From Deltaproteobacteria bacterium RIFOXYD12_FULL_56_24 (lineage in GTDB: Bacteria; Desulfobacterota; Desulfobulbia; Desulfobulbales; Desulfurivibrionaceae): DNA of 64,000 nt. This document shows, piece after piece, positions 25,176-33,813 of this stretch (the first letter of the stretch is position 1; each line of letters begins with the position of its first letter). Location: NCBI GenBank assembly GCA_001799285.1, contig MGTD01000018.1:24237-88236 (forward strand). Direction: 5' to 3'. The notes beneath the pieces were generated by a model. It was given only the letters and a program-made list of their open reading frames with translations. It did no database searches and was not told the origin of the DNA. The position numbers and the translations under genes are program-made.

Positions 25176-26237
25176 ATGGAACCAGTTTTGCGTAAGTCAA
25201 ACCGTATTTCCTGTTTATCGGCCTTCCTGTTGTTTATTTCTTTGACTGCCTGCAGTGGCGGCGGCGCCGACCCGGCTGCGGGCAACATCACCATCCCGGT
25301 TTTCAGTACCGATGATCAGAACGTCACCTACATCGGCAGCGACCGTTGTCTGACTTGTCATGAAACCCTTACTCCCGACCCGGTGGCTAGTTACTTTGCC
25401 TCCCGGCATGGACGGCCCGGTTCGGTTGATGCCACTGCCGACCCCGCCTGCCTGAGCTGCCACGATCCCATTGGCGATGGCGGGACCCTGGCCCCCTGGT
25501 TTCGCGATCTCCCGCTTCCGGCCGGGGGGATGGCGGCGGTCGGGTGCGAAAATTGCCATGGCGCCGGCCCGCTCCACCTGGCGATAATCCCTGATCATCC
25601 TAATCCAGTGCCTGATTTCAACGTCTGCGGCAAGTGCCATGGCACCTTGCCGGCCAGCGTCCCTGAGCACGGCACCGGGATTTCCGCCAATATTCTGGCC
25701 GCATACCAGCAAAGCGCTCATGCCACCTCGTTGGGCACAATCGACTACCCCCTTTGCGCCCGCTGCCATAGCGATGATGTTTTTCGCCAATATGGCGCAG
25801 AAACCGCCGGGATGGACGGCGAACAATTGACCGCCTTTTTTCGCGACGTTGAGAGGTTGCCGGCACTCTCCCTTATTCAATGCCGAACCTGCCATAACCA
25901 TGGCGGCATCCTCCGCGCTTCGGCAACCACTGGCGCGGAAAACGGCCAGACGGTGAGCAAATATTCCCGGCAGTTCAATCTCTGTACCGCCTGCCATCAG
26001 GTTTTTCTTACCGCTACCTTTAATCCGGCCAGTTCCACTTACAGCTATCTGCTGGATACCAGCAAAACGCCTTATCATGGCATCACGGATTTGGAAGGAA
26101 GGCCCGTTCAGGGCGTGGCGGTGATTTGGGACACCCATTTCGCCACTGCGGATGGCAGTATCGCCGGTTATGCGGTTAATCCCGCTGCCGAGCAAGCCTG
26201 TTTGGGTTGCCACGATCCCCATGGCACCACCAAGTGA
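25176..26237 (+). CDS. 8-haem outer-membrane lipoprotein cytochrome c
   Basis: The 353 residues have a lipoprotein signal peptide with lipobox LTAC followed by Ser/Gly (CSGGGADP). The eight CXXCH motifs are CLTCH, CLSCH, CENCH, CGKCH, CARCH, CRTCH, CTACH and CLGCH. The C-terminal part shows NHGG and PHGT segments. Lipidation and the adjacent barrel gene suggest the surface-side cytochrome of the conduit, as with ExtC/ExtD-type proteins. The start could also be TTG 25188 (MRKSNRIS). The stop codon lies in the loop of a hairpin terminator. Confidence 0.9.
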   Translation: MEPVLRKSNRISCLSAFLLFISLTACSGGGADPAAGNITIPVFSTDDQNVTYIGSDRCLTCHETLTPDPVASYFASRHGRPGSVDATADPACLSCHDPIGDGGTLAPWFRDLPLPAGGMAAVGCENCHGAGPLHLAIIPDHPNPVPDFNVCGKCHGTLPASVPEHGTGISANILAAYQQSAHATSLGTIDYPLCARCHSDDVFRQYGAETAGMDGEQLTAFFRDVERLPALSLIQCRTCHNHGGILRASATTGAENGQTVSKYSRQFNLCTACHQVFLTATFNPASSTYSYLLDTSKTPYHGITDLEGRPVQGVAVIWDTHFATADGSIAGYAVNPAAEQACLGCHDPHGTTK

Positions 26238-26253
26238 TTTTAATTGGTGGTGC
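26224..26253 (+). terminator. Hairpin between convergent cytochrome operons
   Basis: GCACCACCAA (26224-26233) and TTGGTGGTGC (26244-26253) form a perfect 10-bp stem followed by TTTCC. The stem starts inside the last codons of the plus-strand cytochrome gene and lies 21 bp from the end of the minus-strand operon. The T-run is short, so its strength is uncertain. Confidence 0.65.
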
Positions 26254-26273
26254 TTTCCTGGAATGTTCTCTGT

Positions 26274-28679
26274 CTATTCGCCACGCCGCCTCGTTTTAAA
26301 AGTCTTCAGGGACTCGATAAGTCTTGACGGATCATAGTACGGGTTATCCTTGCTCCGTGCTTTCTCGGTGTGAAAGTACTGGTATTTGTAGCGCGTCTCC
26401 TGCCGGTGGCAATCGACACAGCTCGTCTTTGCCGGGTCTTCCGCTTTGAGGAAGGCGGTCTTCGAAGACAGGGTGCGGCTGGCCCTTCCTTCCAGCAGGG
26501 TGGCGCTCCACAGATGGGGATCGTGGCAGGTCAGGCAATGAATTTCCAGATCAAGGCTCTTGCCCTCTTTCCGGAGATCACCCTTTGCCAATAACAAAGG
26601 ATCTGCCAGCAGAAAACTCTCCGGATGGCGGTACAGTTTAACGAGCGCTTTTTCTCCGGGTCCATTCTGCCGGTGGCATTCCAGGCACCGCCTGCTTTTC
26701 GGTTTTTCTTCCGGGAAGAATTTGCTGGTATCTCTTGCCCAGAGGGGTGCCTCTTTGCCCCGGTGGACAACGTGGCAGAACTCGCAGACCCCCTTCTTTT
26801 CCTTTTCCGACACATCGTGTTTGCTCTGAAAAACCCGGTATTCGGTCTTGTGGCATTCCTTGCACAAACCCCCTTTAGAGTTCTCAATTCTGAGAAAGCT
26901 GTTGCTGAGGTCTCCATCGGTCAGTTTGCCGGGGCCGAAGTCCTCTTGGGTTGGCGACCAGCGATGCGGCTGATGGCAGGATGCGCAGCTCACTTCGGTA
27001 TCTTTCTTTTTCCCTTCCGCCTCTTTTGGCTTCTTGCCCAGGGTGTGGCTGATTTTCCCGGTAAGCTTCTTTTCGCCGACCTTTCCTTCCTCGTGGCACG
27101 ACAAGCAGTAAAGGTTGGCCGGGTTCCTGCTTATTTCCGCCGGATAATTCCCGCTGGGCAGAGGCACGGCAAAACCGATGGGAGTCGGGCCTTCATGAAC
27201 CAGATGGCAGGTGCCGCAGAGGCCGGATTCCTTGGGGCCTTCCTTGCGGATGTTCTCATATTTTTTTTCAAAAAGAGTTGCATCGTGCCCTGTCCCCTTC
27301 ACATACTTTTCATTGAGATGGCACTTGCCGCACAGGTCGGTTTTGTTTTCCGCGCGGAGGAATTTGGTCTTGACCAGACCCCGCTCGTCCCGGTCGCTTT
27401 CTTTGCTGAGCTTGAGGCTTTTGCTGCCATGGGAATCGTGACAGGAAGAACAGTACACCTTGTTGCCCTCGCCAAAATCATCGGCAAACAAAGGCAGCTC
27501 GATTTTCAACCCCTTGGTGAGTTTTGCGGAATCTTTGCCCAGCGAATGGCTGTATGGCCCCTTGATTTCCACCTTGGTGACCTTTCGGTTCATACCGTGA
27601 CAGGAGGCGCACACCTCCGTGGCAAGGGGCTCGCCACCCTTCAGCTTCTGGGCCCAGCCATGGGAGCCGTGGCAAAAACTACAGGTGCCGACCTCCTGAA
27701 CCGACTTGCCCTTGGCGGTTTTGAGTTCCTTGCCGGTAATTGCCAGATTATGCGGGGTTTCGCGCACGACCTTCAGGCTGTCGTGACACTGAAAGCAAAG
27801 CTCGGAATCTCGATTTTCCAAGGCCAGGATATCGTTTGCTGTTCCTTTGTGGACCTTGTGACAGGAAAGGCAGCCCAGTTTATTTTCTTCAAATTTGGCG
27901 CCCGCCTTTTTTAACGGCTCGGAAGGCTTGATATCCTTCAGGTCCGCGCCTATCTTATGGGCGAGCAGCTTTCTTTCCGGCCCCTGGCCGGTCTTGTCCA
28001 GGTGGCACTCTCCGCAAATCACCGAAACCCCGGCCGCAGATGGAATCAGGTATTCGCGCGCGCTGCCGTGCACCTTGTGGCAAGAATTGCAGATGACGTC
28101 CTTCTGGTTGGTAGCCGGTCTTAGCCCCGACCTTTTGAGGCTCTCCGGAAAGCCCCCTTTTATCTCTTTCAGGGTCGTATGGAAGCCCTTGGCCGGGCCC
28201 GCGTCATAGCTGGGGTGACAGGCTCTGCACATCTCCGAATTACGGTTGTCCATCCGGAGAAACATCTTGTACGAGACGACTTCCTCGGAAGAACCGGAAT
28301 GGATACTGTGACAGGTGCCGCAATATATCTCCCCCTTGACGCTCAGCGGGAATTTGCTTTCGTCAATTTTCATCTTGGCCGAAGGCTTCTTGAAAACCGT
28401 ATGCCTCTTGCCTGCCCACGAGGCTCTGGAATCGACGACAAAGCCGTCATGGCAGCTGTAGCACATCTCTTCTGCGCTTACGACCCCGTAGGCATTTTTC
28501 ATCAACACATTGGTGTTGATCCACGGGATAACGGTCTCTTCGCCGGTTTTAAAGTCGTCCATCCACATAACGTGGCAGACGGCGCACTCTCTTTTTGAGG
28601 AGGCTTCAAGGGCAAAGGCCAAAGAGAGCGACCCCAGGGCAAGGAAGACTGCTGTCGTAAAAGCCGCGATAAACCTCAT
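26274..28679 (-). CDS. Exported 20-haem cytochrome c
   Basis: The 801 residues have a signal peptide (RFIAAFTTAVFLALGSLSLAFA) and twenty CXXCH motifs by my count, from CAVCH near residue 31 to CVDCH near residue 768. They include repeated pairs such as CNSCHKVHG, CLSCHKVHKG, CSSCHDSHG, CGTCHLVHEG and CASCHQPHRW. The repeated unit (haem, ~35-residue Lys-rich spacer, haem followed by .VH or .H) points to internal duplication of a doubled-CXXCH module. No lipobox and no membrane anchor. The start ATG follows the NHL gene stop by one base, with GGAAAG upstream. It is the last gene of the minus-strand operon. A long soluble wire or secreted cytochrome is plausible. Confidence 0.93.
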   Translation of the reverse strand: MRFIAAFTTAVFLALGSLSLAFALEASSKRECAVCHVMWMDDFKTGEETVIPWINTNVLMKNAYGVVSAEEMCYSCHDGFVVDSRASWAGKRHTVFKKPSAKMKIDESKFPLSVKGEIYCGTCHSIHSGSSEEVVSYKMFLRMDNRNSEMCRACHPSYDAGPAKGFHTTLKEIKGGFPESLKRSGLRPATNQKDVICNSCHKVHGSAREYLIPSAAGVSVICGECHLDKTGQGPERKLLAHKIGADLKDIKPSEPLKKAGAKFEENKLGCLSCHKVHKGTANDILALENRDSELCFQCHDSLKVVRETPHNLAITGKELKTAKGKSVQEVGTCSFCHGSHGWAQKLKGGEPLATEVCASCHGMNRKVTKVEIKGPYSHSLGKDSAKLTKGLKIELPLFADDFGEGNKVYCSSCHDSHGSKSLKLSKESDRDERGLVKTKFLRAENKTDLCGKCHLNEKYVKGTGHDATLFEKKYENIRKEGPKESGLCGTCHLVHEGPTPIGFAVPLPSGNYPAEISRNPANLYCLSCHEEGKVGEKKLTGKISHTLGKKPKEAEGKKKDTEVSCASCHQPHRWSPTQEDFGPGKLTDGDLSNSFLRIENSKGGLCKECHKTEYRVFQSKHDVSEKEKKGVCEFCHVVHRGKEAPLWARDTSKFFPEEKPKSRRCLECHRQNGPGEKALVKLYRHPESFLLADPLLLAKGDLRKEGKSLDLEIHCLTCHDPHLWSATLLEGRASRTLSSKTAFLKAEDPAKTSCVDCHRQETRYKYQYFHTEKARSKDNPYYDPSRLIESLKTFKTRRRGE

Positions 28680-28680
28680 C

Positions 28681-29610
28681 TCAGCGCTTTCCTCCCATCC
28701 GCCACATGCTCACTCGGTTTTTAAGCTGTTCCACGATATAAAAGCGGGAGCCCGCCGAGGTCATGTTGGTTGGCGTTACAAATCTGATTTTTTCGCCCGA
28801 AGTGCGCTGCATGATGCCTTGGAAAGCGCCGGAGGCATCAAAGACCTGAACGGCGCCGGTGTAGCTGTCGGATACATAAACAGTGTTCCTGATCAGCATG
28901 ACCCCCTTTGGCCGGAAGAGCTTGCCTGGGGTAATGCCCCATCCTCCCAGCATCTGGAGAGGCTCTCCGGTCGAGGAAAATGCCTTGACCAGATTATTAA
29001 TAACATCCACCACATAGACGACGCCATTGTCGTCAATCGCCACCGTTGCCGGATGCCTGAATTCGTTGTTGTTCTCCCCGAAATTGCCGAACCACCGCAG
29101 CCTGCGGCCGCTTCGGTCGTAAACATGGATGTGGTGATTGCCATTATCGACCAGGAATATCTCACCCTTTGCCGAGACGGCGCAGTCGGTAATCCTCGGT
29201 TTTTCATTATTCCCGACCGGGCTGGCGGTAAATTCTCCGCTGGCACCCCCATCAGGGGAAAATATCTTGACCTTGGCGGTTTCCGCATCGGCAACATAAA
29301 TCGCTCCCCGCTGGTCGGCGCAAAGGCCTATGGCTCTATGGAAGTCTCCGCCAAACTGGAAAAGGTATTTCCCCGCGAGGTCGAAAACCGCCACCCGGTG
29401 ATTGAGGCCGTCAAGCACATAGAGCCTGCCGTTCGCACTGACGAGGTCGGTGGGCTGGTTGAAGGGGATCCCCTGAGCGCCGGTTATCTCCCCGCTAAAC
29501 TCCACGCCAGCCGACCCGGTGGCGGCCGCCGTGAAAGGCAGAAGGGAAAAGAGCAGCAAGAGAATAACCAGCATGCTCATGCTCCCCTTCCCGGTCATCG
29601 GCCGTGTCAT
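28681..29610 (-). CDS. Exported NHL-repeat beta-propeller protein
   Basis: The 309 residues have a signal peptide (MLVILLLLFSLLPFTAAA) and about six NHL blades: NQPTDLVSANGRLYVLDGLNH, GLCADQRGAIYVADAET, ITDCAVSAKGEIFLVDNGNH, HPATVAIDDNGVVYVVDVIN, RPKGVMLIRNTVYVSDSYT, VTPTNMTSAGSRFYIVEQLKN. It has no haem motif. GGAGGGAG supports ATG at 29610 rather than the longer frame. NHL proteins are commonly found beside multihaem cytochrome genes in metal-reducing bacteria, and a scaffold or partner-binding role is likely but unproven. The next gene begins one base later. Confidence 0.88.
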   Translation of the reverse strand: MTRPMTGKGSMSMLVILLLLFSLLPFTAAATGSAGVEFSGEITGAQGIPFNQPTDLVSANGRLYVLDGLNHRVAVFDLAGKYLFQFGGDFHRAIGLCADQRGAIYVADAETAKVKIFSPDGGASGEFTASPVGNNEKPRITDCAVSAKGEIFLVDNGNHHIHVYDRSGRRLRWFGNFGENNNEFRHPATVAIDDNGVVYVVDVINNLVKAFSSTGEPLQMLGGWGITPGKLFRPKGVMLIRNTVYVSDSYTGAVQVFDASGAFQGIMQRTSGEKIRFVTPTNMTSAGSRFYIVEQLKNRVSMWRMGGKR

Positions 29611-29635
29611 AGGCTGCTCCCTCCCGCCCCAGTCA

Positions 29636-31408
29636 TTACTGCACCACCCGGAGCCAGGGGCGGGCTTCCTGCTTTTTGTCAACGGGCTCCTCGCCTACCG
29701 GTTTAAAGAGGTGCGGAAGATAGAATTTTTCATATTTTTCGAGCATGCCCACTACGGCGGTGCCCTTTAGTTCGCCGATCTGTGCCGCGGTATAGCCAAG
29801 CTTTTCGAAAGGCAGGTACGACTCCTGCTGGTTATGGCAATCCCTGCATTTTGCCGGCAATTTGGACATATTTTTGTGAATGACCCTTTGCGCCTGAGTT
29901 TTTTGCAGGGGAGAGAGGGTTCTTTCCTTCTGCAAATACTCCGCGACCATCTGGATCGACTCGTCCGAGTCTATCCGACCGAATTTTCCGGTTTCGACGG
30001 TGAAGGGAATGATCTTGAAATTCACTTTCTCTGCGGGTGGAAGCCGGCCGATGGGCTGGTCAACGATCATCCCGCCCTTTTTGGCGTACCACTTGAAGGT
30101 CTGGGGCCGTTGCGGGGAATTTTCCCCATTGGGACGTTTGGCATGGCAGACCTCGCAGGAGAAGAAGGAGGCGTGCATATTCAAGAAAGCCCGGACCTCC
30201 TTCATCTTCTCGTGCGGCAGGTCACCGTGGCACTTGATGCAGGCCGACCGCTTGTCCGGGATGACGTCGAGGCCGATATGGTGGAAATGGCCCTTGATTT
30301 TTTGCTCCTCCAGAATTCGGTAGCCAAGGAAATGCTTGTTGGTCTCGGTGCTTTCAAGCAGCCGCTTCTCGAAGAGCTCGGTCTGCGAGCTTGCCGCTTT
30401 TTTTGCCTCATGCCGGCCCGCAGGCGGGAAGAAACCGTGGACGCTGAAAATGGTCAGCTTCAGGATCACCACGGAAATGGTGGCAAGCAGGACCATGACC
30501 GTCAGGCTGTATGCGACCTTGATGATCTTTTTCAACATGGGATCGCGGTGATGGCTTTCGTAAAAGGGCATGATCTCGTCGGCGAGGCCCTCTTCGGTCA
30601 TGGTCTTGACGTATTCGGCGTAGTGCTCCTCGACCATCTCGTGTTCGGAGAGATAGCCGGTGAGAAAGACCTTCCCCATCGGGAATTTGTGAAGGTGGAG
30701 ATGGGTATTGTAGAGATGGATGATGATCAGGAAGGTGGCCGCCAGCAGCGCCTCGTCGCTGTGGGCGATGATCGCCAGGTTGAAGGCGATCCCCGGCATG
30801 ATGTGGGACAAAAGCTCCCTTTTCCAGAGGAGGAGGCCGGAGAGGCCCAGGAGCGGAATACCCCAGAAGACTGCGAAGAAGTCGAATTTCTCCTTCCACA
30901 TGAACTTGGCGTACTCGGGTTTCTTGTCGGAGATGAAGAACAGGTACTTGATGTACTGGACGATATCCTGGCCGTCCTTGAGGTTCGGGACCATGGGCAG
31001 GGCGGCGAAGGCCAGCAGGCCGGCCTTCGGGGTCAAATTCCCGGCCTTTTTCAGGGGAAGCAGATGTTCTTGGTAGTAGACGTAAAGAAAATAGTAGATG
31101 TAGATGAGAAAAAGCAGGCACATCGTTACCCCGGCCCAGCGATGGATCTTCGGGATCATGTCCGCCCCGCCGATCATTGCATAGAAGGCGCCAAGATTGG
31201 GGATCTCGGCGAACTTGAGGGGGACCCCGGTGGCGATCAGGGTAAGCACACTGGAAAAGAGGATGAAATGCATGATCCTCTGGGCCAGGGTAAAGCGGTA
31301 GAAGTACTTAATGCCGTCCTTGATATAGATCGGCGAACGGTAGAGGAACATCTTCTTTGAGAAGCGCTGCTCCGGTGGCAGAATATCTTTATATAGGTTA
31401 CTTCCCAT
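29636..31408 (-). CDS. Inner-membrane cytochrome b / triple-haem c fusion, putative quinol oxidoreductase
   Basis: The 590-residue protein has an N-terminal cytochrome b561-like part with several helices. They include IMHFILFSSVLTLIATGVP, IHRWAGVTMCLLFLIYIYYFL, FFAVFWGIPLLGLSGLLLW, LLAATFLIIIHLYNTHLHLH and a later VMVLLATISVVILKLTIF. His residues in these helices suit b-haem ligation. A C-terminal periplasmic part has three CXXCH motifs (CIKCH, CEVCH, CRDCH). This architecture recalls the Cbc-type quinone oxidoreductases (CbcL-like) of Geobacter. GGAGGAACGACG supports ATG 31408, which overlaps the upstream gene by 11 bp. It would be the electron entry point of the operon; direction is inferred. 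Confidence 0.85.
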   Translation of the reverse strand: MGSNLYKDILPPEQRFSKKMFLYRSPIYIKDGIKYFYRFTLAQRIMHFILFSSVLTLIATGVPLKFAEIPNLGAFYAMIGGADMIPKIHRWAGVTMCLLFLIYIYYFLYVYYQEHLLPLKKAGNLTPKAGLLAFAALPMVPNLKDGQDIVQYIKYLFFISDKKPEYAKFMWKEKFDFFAVFWGIPLLGLSGLLLWKRELLSHIMPGIAFNLAIIAHSDEALLAATFLIIIHLYNTHLHLHKFPMGKVFLTGYLSEHEMVEEHYAEYVKTMTEEGLADEIMPFYESHHRDPMLKKIIKVAYSLTVMVLLATISVVILKLTIFSVHGFFPPAGRHEAKKAASSQTELFEKRLLESTETNKHFLGYRILEEQKIKGHFHHIGLDVIPDKRSACIKCHGDLPHEKMKEVRAFLNMHASFFSCEVCHAKRPNGENSPQRPQTFKWYAKKGGMIVDQPIGRLPPAEKVNFKIIPFTVETGKFGRIDSDESIQMVAEYLQKERTLSPLQKTQAQRVIHKNMSKLPAKCRDCHNQQESYLPFEKLGYTAAQIGELKGTAVVGMLEKYEKFYLPHLFKPVGEEPVDKKQEARPWLRVVQ

Positions 31409-32504
31409 CGTCGTTCCTCCTCTCTTTACGCAGAGCCGCATCCGGGAAAAGGAACCGCACCTGTTCGAGGAAGAGCAGCCCGAAGAAGATGAGGAGGGTA
31501 GCGGCCGTCAAAATGATGAAAAACCAGATCACGTACTTCTCGATGATGCTCTCCTGGTCGTGGGGATCGAGATGTACCTTGAAGTTCGCGAGATTTTCCG
31601 CGGCCTTGGGATGGCAGTCGGTCTGGCTGCACGTCTTGAAGCGATTGGCCTTGTGGATGGAGGATTGCGGGTCATGCTGGGAAAGAATCGTGTGGGTCGA
31701 TTTCCCCTCCCTGACATGGCAATCGGTGCAGTCGGGCAGCCTCTCGCTGCCGGTGGAGACCCCCTTGCCGTGGAAGGTTTCCTTGTAGGTGAAGACCGCA
31801 TTCTTCAGCTTGTGCCGCTTGATCAGCCCCTGGTCCTCATGGCAGCTCCCGCAAACCTGGATAACTTCTTCAGGCGCCCGGCTCTTGTTGAGCCTGCCGC
31901 TCACATGCATGTAAAAGGTCTTGATGAATTCATCCTTCTCGTGGCAGGCCCGGCATTTGCCGACGGCCCGCTCGGAAAGACCCGGTCGCACCAGCTTGTA
32001 AAAGGCCAGCGGCCGGTAGAGCGGGTTTTCATGACAGCTCTTGCAGGTCGGCAGATCCTCGGGATGCACGGTCGGTTTGCCATCCCAGCCGATTTTGCCG
32101 TGGACGCTTTTATCAAGAATATCCTGGATGGGCTTGTGGCTGAATTTCTTGGAGGTTGAAGGCTCCTGCACATGGCATTCCTTGGTGCAGTTGACGCCCC
32201 CCTCCTTGATTTCGTGAGGAATCTTCTCAAGACCCTCATGGCAATCCCCGCATTTGACCCTGCCGTGGGAGCCGACCTTCTCCATCTCCTCGTTGACGAA
32301 AAGGAGCCTCAGCTTTCCGTCGTCGTCCACTCTGGCCAGACCGGGATACCGGTGGCACATGAGGCAGTTCTCCTCGTCAGCCGCAAACAAGGCCGCGGGA
32401 CAAGCGATCAACAGAGCAATGAGCAGTACCCCTCCACTAAAGCCAAGTTGAGCAGCTTGTCTGCTCAAACGAAACTTATGCCCCTTGGGTGAAAACCATT
32501 TCAT
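31398..32504 (-). CDS. Membrane-anchored 8-haem cytochrome c carrying a PE2 insertion in its signal region
   Basis: The 368 residues have six CXXCH motifs (CLMCH, CGDCH, CKSCH, CRACH, CGSCH, CTDCH), one CTKECH (CX3CH) and one CSQTDCH (CX4CH). A C-terminal helix (YVIWFFIILTAATLLIFFGLLFL) ends in a basic tail, so it is anchored in the inner membrane. Residues 4-21 (FSPKGHKFRLSRQAAQLG) are encoded by a 54-bp PE2 element placed in frame between MKW and the hydrophobic core of the signal peptide. GGGGGT precedes ATG 32504. Next to the cytochrome b/c gene, it probably takes electrons from it into the periplasm. Confidence 0.9.
   Translation of the reverse strand: MKWFSPKGHKFRLSRQAAQLGFSGGVLLIALLIACPAALFAADEENCLMCHRYPGLARVDDDGKLRLLFVNEEMEKVGSHGRVKCGDCHEGLEKIPHEIKEGGVNCTKECHVQEPSTSKKFSHKPIQDILDKSVHGKIGWDGKPTVHPEDLPTCKSCHENPLYRPLAFYKLVRPGLSERAVGKCRACHEKDEFIKTFYMHVSGRLNKSRAPEEVIQVCGSCHEDQGLIKRHKLKNAVFTYKETFHGKGVSTGSERLPDCTDCHVREGKSTHTILSQHDPQSSIHKANRFKTCSQTDCHPKAAENLANFKVHLDPHDQESIIEKYVIWFFIILTAATLLIFFGLLFLEQVRFLFPDAALRKERRNDDGK
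32438..32491 (-). repeat. PE2 element inside a cytochrome coding region
   Basis: 54 bp, 18 codons, in frame, near-identical to the copy at 24165. It encodes the positively charged n-region of the signal peptide of the gene at 31398-32504. Confidence 0.88.
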
Positions 32505-32581
32505 CACGGACCCCCTTTTCCTGATCTTTGGCCGACCCGGCAACCGACAGAGCCGACAGACGGAATTATCATGGTTTGGCG

Positions 32582-32619
32582 GTAACTGTTCAGCAGATGC
32601 GGTGCGGCTGAACAGTTAC
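32582..32619. repeat. Miniature PE1 derivative (38 bp)
   Basis: GTAACTGTTCAGCAG...CGGCTGAACAGTTAC is a nearly bare pair of PE1 ends with the core deleted. It begins directly after the stop of the 8-haem gene at 32620. No target duplication is visible. Confidence 0.8.
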
Positions 32620-33813
32620 CTATTTCCCCCCGTTTTCGTGACACGCCTTGCAGAGTTTTCCATTCCGCGCCGAGAGGCGCATATTTTTTTGCGGTCTGGG
32701 TTTGGCCGCCATCTTCAGCGGCGCACCGTCGCGGATTTTCTGCATTTTGTAGCTGATTTCCTTTTCCAGCAGCGGCCCCATTCGCTGCCACCGTCTCTCC
32801 ACCTCTGCCGGAACCTTCTCTTCATCGTATTTCGCGCCCGCCGGGTGATCCTTGGCAAAGACCCCATTTTCATGCGGGTTATGGCAGGTGGCGCAGGTAA
32901 TTCTACCCTCTTCATCCAGGGGAAAAATGAGCCGGTAATTTTCTTCGGAGGCCTTCATGGTTTTGAGGGTTGCAGGCTTCGGCTTTTCAAGATGCTCAAA
33001 GGCGCCGGCATGGGGGGTGAGGAGATGACAGCCGATGCAGAGCAGCGACATCTTTCTCCTGAGCTGGTAATCGCCAGGGCTGATGGTTGCCTTAGGGTCC
33101 AGGGCTTTTGCATGACAGAAAAGGCAGCGGTTCTCCGCGGGCTTTCCGTCCCGGAGTTGTTGTTCGTGGGGGTTGTATCCCTTCTGTTCGGCCTGGTCAT
33201 GGCATCGGTAACAGATGGCGAGCTTGTCCTCATATGGTCCGCCGCGCAGGAAATTATGGTGCTGCTTTTTGTCCTTCAGGCCGCAGGCAAGAGCATGGTC
33301 ATGACAGGTGCGGCAGGCGGTTTTCTTTTCTGCCGACAGGGGAAACTCCGAAGGGATCTTGATCCTGGCCGAGGCAAGCAACCCCACCGGGTGCAGCTCC
33401 ATCGAACCCTTGCCTTTTTCATGGCAGGCAAGACAGCCCGCATCCTCCTCGCCTCGCAGGAACAGGTTGTTTTTTTGCGGGGGCTGGGCGTGACAGGCGA
33501 TACATTTCCCGCTCTGCCAGTGGGGATTGATCTTGAAATACTCCTTTCCGTAAAGAGTCTCCAGCTCATGTTCGGGTAAGCGATCACCGGGCACCACATC
33601 TTGCGGCGATCGGTCCGGCTCACGTACTAAAGTACGCATCGCCGTCCCGCTTGCCGCAACCTGCACCACCCTGTGACCGCTTGTTCCGTGGTTATTTGAC
33701 CTTTGTGGGTTTGCCACGTGATCGGTTACCTGTTCAGAGGCGGCCCAACTCAGCGCGGCCGTCGCGAGCAGGAGGACGACCGTGCTAAAACAGATTGTTT
33801 TTGAGTTGGCCAT
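32620..33813 (-). CDS. Periplasmic 8-haem cytochrome c with in-frame PE1 insertion
   Basis: The 397 residues have a signal peptide (ICFSTVVLLLATAALSWA|ASEQ). They also have eight CXXCH motifs (CIACH, CLACH, CRTCH, CYRCH, CLFCH, CIGCH, CATCH, CKACH). Residues ~28-82 (VTDHVANPQRSNN... to ...PGDRLPEHE) are read from a 154-bp PE1 element plus duplicated target, adding 54 codons without shifting the frame. The uninterrupted protein would read SWAASE-HELETLYGKEYF. GGAG supports ATG 33813, which lies inside the end of the upstream gene (29-bp overlap). The haem domain is intact, so the gene is probably functional. Confidence 0.9.
   Translation of the reverse strand: MANSKTICFSTVVLLLATAALSWAASEQVTDHVANPQRSNNHGTSGHRVVQVAASGTAMRTLVREPDRSPQDVVPGDRLPEHELETLYGKEYFKINPHWQSGKCIACHAQPPQKNNLFLRGEEDAGCLACHEKGKGSMELHPVGLLASARIKIPSEFPLSAEKKTACRTCHDHALACGLKDKKQHHNFLRGGPYEDKLAICYRCHDQAEQKGYNPHEQQLRDGKPAENRCLFCHAKALDPKATISPGDYQLRRKMSLLCIGCHLLTPHAGAFEHLEKPKPATLKTMKASEENYRLIFPLDEEGRITCATCHNPHENGVFAKDHPAGAKYDEEKVPAEVERRWQRMGPLLEKEISYKMQKIRDGAPLKMAAKPRPQKNMRLSARNGKLCKACHENGGK
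33576..33729 (-). repeat. PE1 element inserted in frame within a cytochrome gene
   Basis: This 154-bp C-type copy is co-oriented with the gene. Flanking duplications are ATGTTCGG (33568-33575) and CTGTTCAG (33730-33737), 6 of 8 identical. Element plus duplication is 162 bp, exactly 54 codons. All 51 complete codons inside are sense codons in this frame. The core hairpin CGTAC-TTTA-GTACG is kept. Confidence 0.93.

Noticed and set aside
29834..31360. 508-residue plus-strand frame opposite the cytochrome b/c gene
   Set aside because: Charged low-complexity antisense translation; the minus strand carries membrane helices and haem motifs.
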